Below are positions 1 through 8,239 of a DNA stretch of 64,000 nucleotides, in pieces; position 1 is the first letter of the stretch; each line of letters starts with the position of its first letter. Source of the DNA: Cytophaga hutchinsonii ATCC 33406 (GTDB lineage Bacteria; Bacteroidota; Bacteroidia; Cytophagales; Cytophagaceae); NCBI RefSeq assembly GCF_000014145.1, contig NC_008255.1:745501-809500 (forward strand), given 5' to 3'. The notes under the pieces were generated by a model. That model saw nothing but the letters and a program-made list of their open reading frames with translations. It had not been told where the DNA came from and ran no database searches. The position numbers were made by a program, and so were the translations under genes.

Positions 1-763
1 TGATTACATCTAAATAGGCAAGGGCTGGTTTTACCATAATGATGTCCGCACCTTCCTGAACATCCAGTTCTGCCTCCAGTAAGGCTTCGGTAACATTGGC
101 CGGATCCATCTGATACGTTTTTTTATCACCCGACTTCGGAGCCGAATCCAGCGCATCCCGGAACGGACCGTAAAAAGCGCTTGCGTATTTTGCCGTGTAT
201 GCCATGATGGAGGTATTCGTAAAACCGCTATCGTCCAGCATGTCGCGGATAAAACCAACACGGCCGTCCATCATGTCCGATGGTCCGACGATGTCGGCAC
301 CGGCCTGTGCCTGTGCTACCGCCATCTTACCCAATACAATCAATGTTTCATCATTCACAATTTCTCCATTCACAACAATGCCGTCGTGCCCGTCGGAAGA
401 GTAGGGGTCAAGTGCCACATCGGTCATCAGACAGCATTCCGGGAAACGCTTTTTAATTTCACGAAGTGCTTTCAGATACATATTCTCCTGGTAGCTGATG
501 GTTGCATATGGATCTTTTACTTCATCCGGAAAATGCGGAAACAATACAAACGAACGCAACCCCAGATTCATGCAGCTGTCGATTTCACGAAGCAGATTAT
601 CTTCTGAAAAACGAAAGATGCCCGGCATCGAAGCAATCTCGGTTTTAACATTTGTTCCACCGGTTAAAAAAAGCGGGAACATCAGATCTTCGGTATATAC
701 CCGGTGTTCTTTTACTAACTGACGGACAGCTTCTGACTTACGGTTTCTTCTCGGACGGCGCAT
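1..763 (-). CDS. hemB: Delta-aminolevulinic acid dehydratase (porphobilinogen synthase), 3' end outside window
   Basis: Condenses two 5-aminolevulinate molecules to porphobilinogen in haem synthesis; cytosolic. The reading frame runs from an ATG at 763 (MRRPRRNRKSEAVRQ) to the window edge, giving 254 residues of the usual ~325. Seen: the first active-site lysine in YTAKYASAFYGPFRDA and the Schiff-base lysine in GADIIMVKPALAYLD. The metal site reads DVALDPYSSDGHDG, with no cysteines of the zinc type, so a Mg-type enzyme is inferred. It lies downstream of rocD on the same strand, separated by a large hairpin that probably ends the rocD transcript. The missing C-terminus is due only to the window boundary. 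Confidence 0.97.
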   Translation of the reverse strand, partial: MRRPRRNRKSEAVRQLVKEHRVYTEDLMFPLFLTGGTNVKTEIASMPGIFRFSEDNLLREIDSCMNLGLRSFVLFPHFPDEVKDPYATISYQENMYLKALREIKKRFPECCLMTDVALDPYSSDGHDGIVVNGEIVNDETLIVLGKMAVAQAQAGADIVGPSDMMDGRVGFIRDMLDDSGFTNTSIMAYTAKYASAFYGPFRDALDSAPKSGDKKTYQMDPANVTEALLEAELDVQEGADIIMVKPALAYLDVI

Positions 764-793
764 GAGGGTAGTGTAGAGTTTATAATGTAAAGA

Positions 794-914
794 AAAAGGA
801 GTACTAAGTACAGAGTTTATGGTCCGCCGCGGCGGACCAAAGTACTTAAAACTCCTTTTATTTTTTTAATCAGAATTTATAATCTTGAATTTTGTACTTA
901 GTACTCTGTACTCC
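794..914. repeat. Nested palindrome and GTACT-rich repeat between rocD and hemB
   Basis: An outer imperfect stem (794-811 with 842-859, 16 of 18 positions matching) encloses a perfect 20-bp GC-rich palindrome at 820-839 (tggtccgccgcggcggacca). A third block at 895-914 is close to the reverse complement of 799-815. T-rich tracts follow the outer stem on both strands, so it can act as the rocD terminator. The GC-rich palindrome stands out in AT-rich surroundings and looks like an inserted repeat unit. Confidence 0.7.
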
Positions 915-928
915 GTACTTGATACTTA

Positions 929-2161
929 TTAAAATTCAAGCAAGGTTTTCTCAATAATATCGCAGCACGCATTGATCTGTTCTTCGGTAATGATCAATGG
1001 CGGAGCAAAGCGGATGATGTCACCATGGGTTGGTTTGGCAAGCAAACCATTTTCCATCAGCTTCATACAAACATCCCATGCCGTACGGCCATCAGCGGTA
1101 GGCTTAATGATGATGGCATTCAGCAAGCCTTTGCCACGTACTAATGTAACGTGTTCACATTTGTCTTTTAAAGCATTCATGCGGTCTCTGAACAATTCAC
1201 CCATAGATGCTGCATTATCGATCAGACCTTCGTCCATCAATACGGCTAATGATTCAACAAGTACAGCGCATGCCAATGGATTTCCGCCAAAGGTAGAACC
1301 GTGTTCGCCCGGCTTGATCGTTAACATGATCTCATCCGAAGTAAGCACACACGATACCGGATACGTTCCGCCAGATAAGGCTTTGCCTAAGATCAGCATA
1401 TCGGGATGCACCCCTTCGTGATTTGAAGCAATCAGTTTACCTGTTCTGCCGCAACCCGTCTGGATCTCATCCATCATTAAGATCACATTGTATTTTGTAC
1501 ACAATTCCTGTGCTTTTTTCAGATAGCCATCCCCCGGTACAAACACACCGGCTTCACCTTGAATCGGTTCCACCCAGAAACCGCATACGTTTGGATTTTT
1601 AAGCGCTTCTTCCAGTGCTATTACATCGTTATAAGGAATGATCTGGTAGCCCGGCATAAACGGACCGAAGTTATTTCTTGAATCCGGATCGGTAGAAGCG
1701 GAGATAATACCGGTTGTACGGCCGTGGAAATTGCGTTCAACCGCAACGATCACCGCCTGGTCTGTAGGAATGCCTTTTACCTGATAGCCCCACTTACGGG
1801 CTAATTTGATGGCAGACTCATTTGCTTCCGCGCCTGAATTCATTAATAACGCTTTATCATACCCAAACAGGTCGCAGATGAATTTTTCTGCTTCTCCTAA
1901 TTTATCGTTATAAAATGCTCGCGACGTAAGCGTTAACGTTTGTGCCTGCTCAATCAGTGCATTTATAATACGTGGGTGACAGTGACCTTGATTTACAGCG
2001 CTGTACGCAGAAAGGAAATCGTAGTAATGCTTTCCTTCCACATCCCATACATGAACACCTTCTCCTTTAGCTAAAACCACCGGAAGCGGATGATAGTTAT
2101 GTGCGCCATATTTATCTTCGAGTTCGATAGCCTGCTGACTAAGAGATACAGTAGTGTTCAT
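929..2161 (-). CDS. rocD: Ornithine aminotransferase (ornithine-oxo-acid transaminase)
   Basis: PLP-dependent class III aminotransferase that turns ornithine plus 2-oxoglutarate into glutamate-5-semialdehyde and glutamate in arginine/ornithine breakdown. The 410 residues match the family length. Seen: N-terminal [18 protein letters not shown], which is typical of OAT; the [17 protein letters not shown] cofactor region; [12 protein letters not shown] with the PLP-ring aspartate; and the Schiff-base lysine in [16 protein letters not shown]5C dehydrogenase that would use its product lies at about 55-57 kb. A TAnnTTTG -7 box (TACCTTTG on the minus strand) sits at 2228-2235, about 70 bases before the ATG, but without a clear TTTG -33 box. 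Acetylornithine aminotransferase is the main alternative and is less likely given the N-terminus. Confidence 0.95.
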   Translation of the reverse strand: MNTTVSLSQQAIELEDKYGAHNYHPLPVVLAKGEGVHVWDVEGKHYYDFLSAYSAVNQGHCHPRIINALIEQAQTLTLTSRAFYNDKLGEAEKFICDLFGYDKALLMNSGAEANESAIKLARKWGYQVKGIPTDQAVIVAVERNFHGRTTGIISASTDPDSRNNFGPFMPGYQIIPYNDVIALEEALKNPNVCGFWVEPIQGEAGVFVPGDGYLKKAQELCTKYNVILMMDEIQTGCGRTGKLIASNHEGVHPDMLILGKALSGGTYPVSCVLTSDEIMLTIKPGEHGSTFGGNPLACAVLVESLAVLMDEGLIDNAASMGELFRDRMNALKDKCEHVTLVRGKGLLNAIIIKPTADGRTAWDVCMKLMENGLLAKPTHGDIIRFAPPLIITEEQINACCDIIEKTLLEF

Positions 2162-2227
2162 AATAGATTGTTTTTAAATGTATTTTGAAATAAGTAAACT
2201 GGCTGCGAAAACCGCAGAAACAGCATG

Positions 2228-2235
2228 CAAAGGTA
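2228..2235 (-). promoter_or_regulatory. Candidate -7 box for rocD
   Basis: Minus-strand TACCTTTG matches the Bacteroidota -7 consensus TAnnTTTG. No TTTG is seen 19-21 bp upstream, so only half of the promoter is supported. Confidence 0.35.
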
Positions 2236-2308
2236 ATAAAAATAGCGTTACGAGCCCACCATTTTAATACTCGGAGGGAAGATACACTTAGATTCATGAA
2301 GGCTTTAC

Positions 2309-2467
2309 TCATCGTTTTGCCAGCCTTATCCCATAGTTACGCCATTGAATGTGCTGAGAATAGTAATCAGCGGCAACAGGTAAGGACTTGTGACAGAAGA
2401 TTCCCGTCAAGAGCAGAAGCGCGCGATATTTTGGATCAGGAAACTTTTTCAAGGTGAAAACCTTCAT
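2309..2467 (-). CDS. Possible small protein, 52 aa, unknown
   Basis: An ATG at 2467 opens a 52-codon frame ending at TGA 2309-2311. The translation begins MKVFTLKKFPDPKYRALLLL and ends YYSQHIQWRNYGIRLAKR. Its residue composition looks protein-like rather than AT-biased noise, but no family was recognised and a frame this short can occur by chance. It may be a real small gene or the degraded end of a lost gene. Confidence 0.25.
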   Translation of the reverse strand: MKVFTLKKFPDPKYRALLLLTGIFCHKSLPVAADYYSQHIQWRNYGIRLAKR

Positions 2468-2541
2468 TTTACGTCTAAAAAGCTATTTTTGATTTCTTTT
2501 TTCCACAATTGATACTTTTTTAGAATAATTTTATGGGATGG

Positions 2542-2583
2542 TTTGCTCTTTAACGTAATTATTCAGATATTTGCAACCCTATT
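2542..2583 (+). promoter_or_regulatory. Candidate promoter of the rpmB operon
   Basis: TTTG at 2542-2545 and TATTTG at 2578-2583 resemble the Bacteroidota -33 TTTG and -7 TAnnTTTG elements. The match is imperfect: the two N positions are missing and the spacer is longer than 19-21 bp. Confidence 0.35.
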
Positions 2584-2605
2584 ACAAAGTAAGAATAGTA
2601 TTGTC

Positions 2606-2848
2606 ATGGCCAGAGTTTGTCAAATAACAGGAAAGAAAACAAGAACGGGTAACAACGTATCTCACGCAAACAATAAGACGAAGAGAACATTTGCTCCCAA
2701 CATTCAGAAGAAACGTTTCTTCCTTTCCGAAGAAAACAGATGGGTAACGTTGAAGTTATCTACAAAAGCGATTAAGACCATTAGTTCAAAAGGTTTGTCT
2801 GCAGTTTTGGAAAAAGCTACAGCAGCAGGATACCTTAAAAAATATTAA
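2606..2848 (+). CDS. rpmB: 50S ribosomal protein L28 (bL28)
   Basis: Structural protein of the large ribosomal subunit. The start is placed at ATG 2606 ([20 protein letters not shown]), which fits the family; an upstream in-frame start at 2543 would add 21 residues that do not belong to L28. The product is 80 aa, ending in [16 protein letters not shown], a normal length for this phylum. It is first in a tight three-gene operon with rpmG (5 bases apart) and the DUF4295 gene, an arrangement usual in Bacteroidota. Confidence 0.97.
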   Translation: MARVCQITGKKTRTGNNVSHANNKTKRTFAPNIQKKRFFLSEENRWVTLKLSTKAIKTISSKGLSAVLEKATAAGYLKKY

Positions 2849-2853
2849 TAATC

Positions 2854-3036
2854 ATGGCGAAAAAAGGAAACAGAATCCAGGTTATATTGGAATGTACTGA
2901 ACATAAAGCTACAGGGTTAGCTGGTACAAGCCGTCACATAACAACTAAAAACCGTAAAAATACGCCAGAGCGTATTGAGTTGAAAAAATACAACTCGGTT
3001 CTTAAGAAATATACTATTCACAAAGAAATTAAATAA
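2854..3036 (+). CDS. rpmG: 50S ribosomal protein L33 (bL33)
   Basis: Large-subunit protein of 60 aa. The body ([20 protein letters not shown], then [16 protein letters not shown]) is the standard bL33 pattern. Only one cysteine is present (ECTEH), so this is the form without the four-Cys zinc ribbon, which does not depend on zinc. It lies five bases after rpmB and twelve before the DUF4295 gene, so all three should be cotranscribed and end at the terminator at 3233. Confidence 0.96.
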   Translation: MAKKGNRIQVILECTEHKATGLAGTSRHITTKNRKNTPERIELKKYNSVLKKYTIHKEIK

Positions 3037-3048
3037 TCACTTACTACT

Positions 3049-3204
3049 ATGGCAAAGAAAGTAGTTGCAACGCTGAAAAATACCGATCCTACTAAAGGTT
3101 TCGCTAAAATCATCAGAGCTGTTAAAACTGAAAAATCAGGTTCTTATACCTTCAAAGAAGAGATAGTACCTATCAATGATGTACAAGAAGCTTTAAAGAA
3201 GTAA
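3049..3204 (+). CDS. DUF4295 protein, Bacteroidota-specific ribosomal protein
   Basis: A 51-aa basic protein (MAKKVVATLKNTDPTKGFAK at the start, INDVQEALKK at the end). This family is found after rpmG throughout Bacteroidota. From memory, cryo-EM of a Flavobacterium ribosome placed such a protein in the large subunit as a phylum-specific component (bL38); the family match is firm, the name less so. Its composition and operon position beside L28 and L33 support a ribosomal role. It is easily missed by gene finders because of its size. Confidence 0.88.
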   Translation: MAKKVVATLKNTDPTKGFAKIIRAVKTEKSGSYTFKEEIVPINDVQEALKK

Positions 3205-3232
3205 TTCTACGTCATTAGCATATTCTTACAAG

Positions 3233-3257
3233 AAAGTCCCCTTAGGGACTTTTTTTG
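3233..3257 (+). terminator. Terminator after the rpmB operon
   Basis: Perfect 8-bp stem aaagtccc / gggacttt with a ctta loop, followed by a run of T. A classic Rho-independent terminator 29 bases after the DUF4295 stop. Confidence 0.92.
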
Positions 3258-3312
3258 TTTTATATTTGTTATAGTACGGATAGTACAATCAGGTATTTAG
3301 ATACAGGTAAGC

Positions 3313-4275
3313 ATGGGACTATTTAGTTTTTTCTCTAAGGAGAAAAAAGAGACGTTAAATAAAGGGTTAGAAAAAACCAAAACCAGTTTTTTTTCAAAGC
3401 TGAGCAAAGCCGTATTGGGCAAAACTCAGGTTGATGATGAAGTATTAGATAACCTGGAGGAAGTATTGGTTACTTCGGATGTAGGTATTGAAACGACACT
3501 TAAGATCATAGGCCGTATTCAGGACCGTGCATCAAAAGATAAGTATGTCAGCACAAGCGAGCTGAACACGATATTAAAAGAAGAAATTGCAGCATTACTG
3601 GTAGGTGATACCGTTCCGGATTCCAAGGAATTTGAAATTCCGGAAACAGGCGGCTTACCCTATGTAATAATGGTTGTAGGGGTAAATGGTGTTGGCAAAA
3701 CAACAACGATTGGTAAACTTGCTTCACATTATCATAAAAACGGAAAGAAGGTTGTACTTGGTGCAGCGGATACCTTCCGGGCTGCAGCAGTAGAACAGTT
3801 GGAATTGTGGGGCAAACGCGTAGGCGTTCCGGTTATTTCCCATGGAATGAACACAGACCCGGCAGCAGTAGCATTTGATGCCGTTAAGCAGGCCGTTGAT
3901 ATGAAAGCAGATGTTGTAATCATTGATACTGCCGGAAGATTGCATACGAAAGTGAATCTGATGAATGAGCTTTCAAAGATCAAACGTGTCATTCAGAAAT
4001 TCATTCCTGAAGCGCCGCATGATGTAATGCTGGTGCTGGATGGCAGTACAGGGCAGAACGCCGTTATACAGGCTCGTGAATTTACCAAAGCAACGGAAGT
4101 AACGTCTTTAGCAATCACGAAATTAGACGGTACCGCTAAAGGCGGAGTTGTAATTGGTATCTCCGATCAGTTCCAGATTCCGGTTCGCTACATTGGTGTG
4201 GGCGAAAAGATGGAAGACTTACAGGTATTTAATAAACATGAATTTGTTGATTCACTGTTTGAAAACGCTAATTAA
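3313..4275 (+). CDS. ftsY: Signal recognition particle receptor FtsY
   Basis: SRP-family GTPase that docks ribosome-SRP complexes at the inner membrane. The 320 residues consist of a short lysine-rich amphipathic N-terminus (~1-35, MGLFSFFSKEKK), the four-helix N domain (~36-105) and the G domain. Seen: G1 GVNGVGKTTT at 123-132, DTFRAAAVEQL at 153-163, DTAGR at 205-209 and TKLDGTAKGG at 269-278. It lacks the long acidic A domain of E. coli FtsY, which is normal in this phylum. A TATATTTG box at 3261-3268 could be its -7 element. The next gene overlaps its 3' end by 38 bases. Confidence 0.97.
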   Translation: MGLFSFFSKEKKETLNKGLEKTKTSFFSKLSKAVLGKTQVDDEVLDNLEEVLVTSDVGIETTLKIIGRIQDRASKDKYVSTSELNTILKEEIAALLVGDTVPDSKEFEIPETGGLPYVIMVVGVNGVGKTTTIGKLASHYHKNGKKVVLGAADTFRAAAVEQLELWGKRVGVPVISHGMNTDPAAVAFDAVKQAVDMKADVVIIDTAGRLHTKVNLMNELSKIKRVIQKFIPEAPHDVMLVLDGSTGQNAVIQAREFTKATEVTSLAITKLDGTAKGGVVIGISDQFQIPVRYIGVGEKMEDLQVFNKHEFVDSLFENAN

Positions 4276-4756
4276 AACCGTACAGCTTATTTTTTGTCTG
4301 ACCCTTTTTATTTCATGTAAAGAGAGTCAGTTGCCATTTAATCTGGGCAGTAATGAAACCGATCCCATACCTCCCAAACAAGGTGTTAAGGGAAAAATTA
4401 TATATAAAGAAGGCACGTTCGATTCGAAAGGCAACCTGCTTACCAACGGAACAATGATAGGCGTTTCCCGCAAAATATATTTCTATGAGCTGGCAGGCTT
4501 GAAAGAAGTAGAGTTGGATGGAAATGCATTTATCGGGAACATACACACAGAAGTAGTTGACTCTACAAAATCAGATAAAAACGGAACGTATGTCGGCACG
4601 TTAAAGCCGGGAATTTATTCTGTTGTTATAGAAGAAAACAACCGGTTATATTCTCATGTAACCGACGACGGATTGCTATTACCTGTACAGGTATTTAAAG
4701 ATTCCGTTACCACATTGAATGTGTACATAGATTATAATGCACAGTATTCAGAATAA
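4238..4756 (+). CDS. Predicted lipoprotein, unknown function
   Basis: I place the start at ATG 4238, inside the end of ftsY, because it gives a proper lipoprotein signal: MNLLIHCLKTLIKTVQ, a hydrophobic core and the lipobox LFISC. An in-frame start at 4154 would bury the signal. The mature ~145 residues contain a beta-rich stretch (VKGKIIYKEGTFDSKGN, SDKNGTYVGTLKPGIYSVVI) that resembles an Ig-like/prealbumin fold used in carboxypeptidase-regulatory-type domains. It was probably exported and lipid-anchored. No family name can be given. It is sandwiched between ftsY and rimO and is likely cotranscribed. Confidence 0.8.
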   Translation: MNLLIHCLKTLIKTVQLIFCLTLFISCKESQLPFNLGSNETDPIPPKQGVKGKIIYKEGTFDSKGNLLTNGTMIGVSRKIYFYELAGLKEVELDGNAFIGNIHTEVVDSTKSDKNGTYVGTLKPGIYSVVIEENNRLYSHVTDDGLLLPVQVFKDSVTTLNVYIDYNAQYSE

Positions 4757-4768
4757 AAGCGAATAGCA

Positions 4769-6082
4769 GTGAAAGCAAAAGGCAATCAAAAAACAAAAGT
4801 AAACATCGTTACACTGGGTTGTTCAAAAAACTTAGTGGATTCGGAAAACTTATTGACTCAGTTGCGCGGCAATGGAATTGAAGCAGAGCATGAATCAAAA
4901 AATGATAATTCAAATGTAGTGGTAATCAATACTTGCGGATTTATTGATAATGCAAAGCAGGAATCGATTGATACCATTCTTCGATATATTGATGCGAAAG
5001 AAAACGGCTTGATCGATAAGATCTATGTATCCGGTTGTTTATCTCAGCGTTACAAAGATGACATGGAGCGTGAGATGCCGCAGGTAGATGCATTTTTTGG
5101 TTCGAATGAACTGCCGGCTATTCTTAAAAAATTCAGAGCAGACTACAAGCATGAACTGGTTGGTGAACGTCTGCTGACGACACCTTCACACTATGCGTAT
5201 GTAAAAATTGCAGAAGGCTGTGACCGTCCGTGCTCATTCTGCGCCATTCCGGTGATGCGTGGCAAACACGTTTCCACACCAATGGAAGACCTGGTAAAAC
5301 AGGCAAAAGGCATGGCTGCCAAAGGAACAAAAGAATTGATTTTAATTGCTCAGGATCTTACCTATTACGGTCTTGATATTTATAAAAAAAGAAATCTGTC
5401 TGACTTATTGAAAAATCTGTCTGATGTAGAAGGAATTGACTGGATACGTTTGCAATACGCCTATCCATCAGGCTTTCCGCTTGATGTGCTGGATGTGATG
5501 GCAGAACGCAGCAATATCTGTAAGTACATTGATATGCCGCTGCAGCATGGTTCAAGCGATATGCTGAAATTGATGCGCCGTGGTATTGACCGTCCGAAAA
5601 CAGAAGACCTGATTAAAACTATCCGTGATAAAGTTCCGGGCATTGCTTTCAGAACGACCATGATCATTGGTCACCCCGGTGAAACAGAAAAAGATTTTGA
5701 TGAATTGTGTTCGTTTGTTGAAGAGCAGCGTTTTGACCGGTTGGGAGCATTTACGTATTCACACGAAGAACACACGCATTCCTATTCCATGGAAGACACT
5801 ATTCCGCAGGAAGAAAAAGAAGAACGTCAGGCAACGATCATGTCTATTCAGGAAGGGATCTCTGCTGAACTGAATGAAAAGAAAATAGGGAATACGTATA
5901 AAGTACTTTTCGACCGTAAAGAAGGCGGTTACTTTATTGGCAGAACCGAACATGACAGTCCGGAGGTTGACAACGAAGTAATGGTATCTGCAAAAGATCA
6001 GTATGTACGCATTGGTGATTTTGCAAACGTAAAGATCAACGATGCCGCAGAGTTCGATTTGTTTGGTGAGATTGTAAAATAA
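4769..6082 (+). CDS. rimO: Ribosomal protein S12 methylthiotransferase RimO
   Basis: Radical-SAM enzyme that adds a methylthio group to an Asp of ribosomal protein S12. The N-terminal UPF0004 domain carries three cluster cysteines (TLGCSKNLVDSENL, INTCGFIDNAK, VSGCLSQRYK). The radical-SAM motif is CDRPCSFC within EGCDRPCSFCAIPVMRGKHV. A TRAM-like domain ends the 437-aa protein. LGCSKNLVDSE is the RimO signature and separates it from MiaB and MtaB. The best start is GTG at 4769 (MKAKGNQKTKVNIVTLGCSK), thirteen bases after the lipoprotein stop. Confidence 0.96.
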   Translation: MKAKGNQKTKVNIVTLGCSKNLVDSENLLTQLRGNGIEAEHESKNDNSNVVVINTCGFIDNAKQESIDTILRYIDAKENGLIDKIYVSGCLSQRYKDDMEREMPQVDAFFGSNELPAILKKFRADYKHELVGERLLTTPSHYAYVKIAEGCDRPCSFCAIPVMRGKHVSTPMEDLVKQAKGMAAKGTKELILIAQDLTYYGLDIYKKRNLSDLLKNLSDVEGIDWIRLQYAYPSGFPLDVLDVMAERSNICKYIDMPLQHGSSDMLKLMRRGIDRPKTEDLIKTIRDKVPGIAFRTTMIIGHPGETEKDFDELCSFVEEQRFDRLGAFTYSHEEHTHSYSMEDTIPQEEKEERQATIMSIQEGISAELNEKKIGNTYKVLFDRKEGGYFIGRTEHDSPEVDNEVMVSAKDQYVRIGDFANVKINDAAEFDLFGEIVK

Positions 6083-6103
6083 TTTCAACGGGTGAATATA
6101 TTT

Positions 6104-6595
6104 ATGAAAAAGTTCTGGGTTAGTTTTATTCTCATACTTTCTTTTCTGTATGCGGGTACTGCAGCAGCGCAGCAGTTAACCGATACATTGGTTTATTCCA
6201 CAGGAGATAAATATATCGGAGGATTTGTAAACGGAGAATGTTCCGGTTACGGTTTAATGATCTGGACGAACGGATGTTCGTACGAAGGCCAATGGAAAAA
6301 CAATCTGATGTCTGGTTATGGTAAAATGAAATGGCCAAACGGAGATATATATGAGGGCAACTGGAATGGCTATGATCGCGAAGGTCAAGGCATCATGTAT
6401 TGGTCTGAAGGCACAACATATACCGGTTCCTGGAAAAAAGACAAAATGAACGGGAAAGGAATTATGAAGTGGTATAATGGAGATGTCTACACAGGAAGCT
6501 GGAAAGACGATCAGCAGCATGGTAAAGGCTTGCTGGAATACGCAAACGGCGCTATAGATAAAGGGACCTGGGTTAACGGGGAGTTTGTTAAATAA
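6104..6595 (+). CDS. MORN-repeat protein, secreted
   Basis: About 163 aa with a signal peptide (MKKFWVSFILILSFLYAG, cleavage near AAAQQ). I prefer ATG 6104 over the GTG at 6092 because it begins the signal peptide directly. The mature part is made of about five MORN repeats, each with the YxGxWxNGxxxGxGxMxWxNG pattern (for example YEGQWKNNLMSGYGKMKWPNG and YTGSWKKDKMNGKGIMKWYNG). MORN repeats form elongated beta-hairpin sheets in protein or lipid binding. The substrate is unknown. It lies 21 bases after rimO and may share its transcript. Confidence 0.88.
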   Translation: MKKFWVSFILILSFLYAGTAAAQQLTDTLVYSTGDKYIGGFVNGECSGYGLMIWTNGCSYEGQWKNNLMSGYGKMKWPNGDIYEGNWNGYDREGQGIMYWSEGTTYTGSWKKDKMNGKGIMKWYNGDVYTGSWKDDQQHGKGLLEYANGAIDKGTWVNGEFVK

Positions 6596-6637
6596 TAGTT
6601 AACTCAATAATTTATACTGCTTTTTGCAGCATATAAA

Positions 6638-6797
6638 ATTCCAAATAACAACAATTCGCCGCGGCGATCAAACATAAGAAATCAAGACTCTCTATTTTGG
6701 TTGAGGTAATCAAGATAGGGAGTTTTCAATATATATAATCATTTAACATGATAATTCCAGCAGTTTGGAATTTGTTTTTTGTTATTTGAAATTTTGC
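6638..6797. repeat. Inverted pair of TTGTTATTTGGAATTT-type repeats
   Basis: On the minus strand, 6638-6656 reads ttgttgttatttggaattt; on the plus strand, 6770-6797 reads tttggaatttg followed by ttttttgttatttgaaatttt. A third copy of the core lies at about 34236-34253. Two copies in opposite directions flank a 15-bp hairpin. They appear to be members of a dispersed intergenic repeat rather than part of a gene. Confidence 0.55.
6684..6726 (+). terminator. Hairpin after the MORN gene
   Basis: Arms 6684-6698 (aagactctctatttt) and 6712-6726 (aagatagggagtttt) pair over 15 positions if three G-U pairs are allowed, with a 13-base loop. It could end the rimO-MORN transcript, though the T-tract is short. 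Confidence 0.5.
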
Positions 6798-6828
6798 AAC
6801 AGAAACATACCAGTAAGAAACTACGTCA

Positions 6829-8169
6829 ATGTCCGATAAGCCCACCATTGAGCAACTGCTCAACAATGTATCCATCGAATCTTTAAATGATATGCAGGAA
6901 GATTCGCTTGCGGCAAATGCAAAAGCAAGCGATGTCATACTGCTGTCTCCAACCGGTTCGGGAAAAACACTCGGTTTTCTGTTACCTGTTTTTCAACAGC
7001 TTTCTGTTTCATCAAACTCTATACAGGCACTTGTTTTAGTGCCTTCAAGAGAATTGGCCTTGCAGATTGAAAGTGTATTTAAAAGTCTGAAAACAGGCTT
7101 TAAAGTAACATGCTGTTATGGCGGCCATCCGATGGATGTAGAAGAAAATAACCTGGCACAATCGCCGGCCTTATTGATCGGTACACCGGGAAGAATTGTT
7201 GATCATATCAATCGTAGAAATATTAACCTGGACGATGTTAAAACATTGGTGCTGGATGAATTTGACAAATCGCTTGAGATGGGTTTTCAGGAAGATATGG
7301 CAATCATCATCGGCAGATTAACGGGAATTAAAAAACGGATTTTAACGTCTGCTACGCAGGCAATCAAAATACCTGATTTTACCGGCATGCAATCGCCTGT
7401 AACCTTAAATTACATCACCGGGCAGGCAAGCGGCTTATCTGTTAAAACAGTGCTTTCAGATACGAAAGATAAATTTGATACCCTGTTACGTTTGCTTTGT
7501 CAGATCGGCAATGAATCGGTTATTGTCTTTTGCAATCAGCGTGATGAGGTAGAAAATGTATGTGCATATTTAACTGAACATGGTATTATAAATAATAATT
7601 TTCATGGAGGCCTGGAACAGCGCTACAGAGAAAGTACACTTACTAAATTCAGAAACGGAAGCACAAATGTACTTGTAACAACAGACCTTGCTGCGAGAGG
7701 TCTGGATATACCGGATGTAAAGCATGTGATACATTATCAGATGCCGCATAAGATTGATGCCTTTACACATCGTAACGGCCGTACAGCGCGTATGGGTTCT
7801 ACCGGTAATGCATACATGCTGCTGCATAAAGATGTGTTGCTGCCTGATTACATTACAAGCAAACCGGATATTTTGAAACTTTCCGATCAGAAGGTAAAAC
7901 CATTGCTGCCGCAGTGGGAAACACTATTCATAAGTGCAGGTAAAAAAGATAAGATCAATAAAATAGATATTGTTGGTTTTCTTTCTAAAAAAGGTTTGCT
8001 GGAAAAAGATGAATTGGGATTGATAGAAGTAAAAGATCAGTTTGCTTATGCAGCAGTGAAACGCAATAAAGTAGAATCGGTTATAAAACTGGTGAAAGAA
8101 GAAAAAATTAAAGGCCGTAAGGTAAAAATCGAAGTAGCGAGAGAGACACCAAAATTTGAAGCAGAATAA
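6829..8169 (+). CDS. DEAD-box RNA helicase with DbpA-like C-terminal domain
   Basis: ATP-dependent RNA helicase of 446 aa, probably in ribosome assembly or RNA turnover. Seen in order: P-loop SPTGSGKT (~40-47), PSRELALQ (motif Ia), GTPGR (motif Ib), motif II VLDEFDKS (DEFD where most members have DEAD), motif III TSATQ, then domain 2 with VIVFCNQRDEVENV, TDLAARGLDIPDV and the arginine-finger region HRNGRTARMG. The last ~75 residues (VGFLSKKGLLEKDELGLIEV, FAYAAVKR, GRKVKIEVAR) match the DbpA RNA-binding domain. It ends at a strong bidirectional terminator facing the galM gene. Confidence 0.92.
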   Translation: MSDKPTIEQLLNNVSIESLNDMQEDSLAANAKASDVILLSPTGSGKTLGFLLPVFQQLSVSSNSIQALVLVPSRELALQIESVFKSLKTGFKVTCCYGGHPMDVEENNLAQSPALLIGTPGRIVDHINRRNINLDDVKTLVLDEFDKSLEMGFQEDMAIIIGRLTGIKKRILTSATQAIKIPDFTGMQSPVTLNYITGQASGLSVKTVLSDTKDKFDTLLRLLCQIGNESVIVFCNQRDEVENVCAYLTEHGIINNNFHGGLEQRYRESTLTKFRNGSTNVLVTTDLAARGLDIPDVKHVIHYQMPHKIDAFTHRNGRTARMGSTGNAYMLLHKDVLLPDYITSKPDILKLSDQKVKPLLPQWETLFISAGKKDKINKIDIVGFLSKKGLLEKDELGLIEVKDQFAYAAVKRNKVESVIKLVKEEKIKGRKVKIEVARETPKFEAE

Positions 8170-8200
8170 TCTTATTGCAAGCAGAACTTACATACATCAC

Positions 8201-8238
8201 AAAGAAACCTGTTAAACATACGTTTAACAGGTTTCTTT
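8201..8238. terminator. Bidirectional terminator helicase / galM
   Basis: Perfect 17-bp stem (aaagaaacctgttaaac, 8201-8217, with 8222-8238) and a 4-base loop, between convergent genes. A/T-rich ends on both strands allow it to stop transcription from either side; it abuts the galM stop at 8240. Confidence 0.93.
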
Positions 8239-8239
8239 G

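Larger units (their letters stand above)
2162..2605. other. Intergenic region rocD / rpmB
   Basis: 444 bases between two divergent genes. It holds the candidate rocD -7 box, a 52-codon minus-strand frame at 2309-2467, and the likely rpmB promoter (TTTG at 2542-2545, TATTTG at 2578-2583). No tRNA-like or other RNA structure was recognised. Confidence 0.5.

Noticed and set aside
972-1421. 149-codon plus-strand frame inside rocD
   Set aside because: Antisense shadow; rocD motifs are complete on the other strand.
4154-4237. Upstream extension of the lipoprotein gene inside ftsY
   Set aside because: It would place the lipoprotein signal in the interior of the protein; ATG 4238 gives a proper signal.
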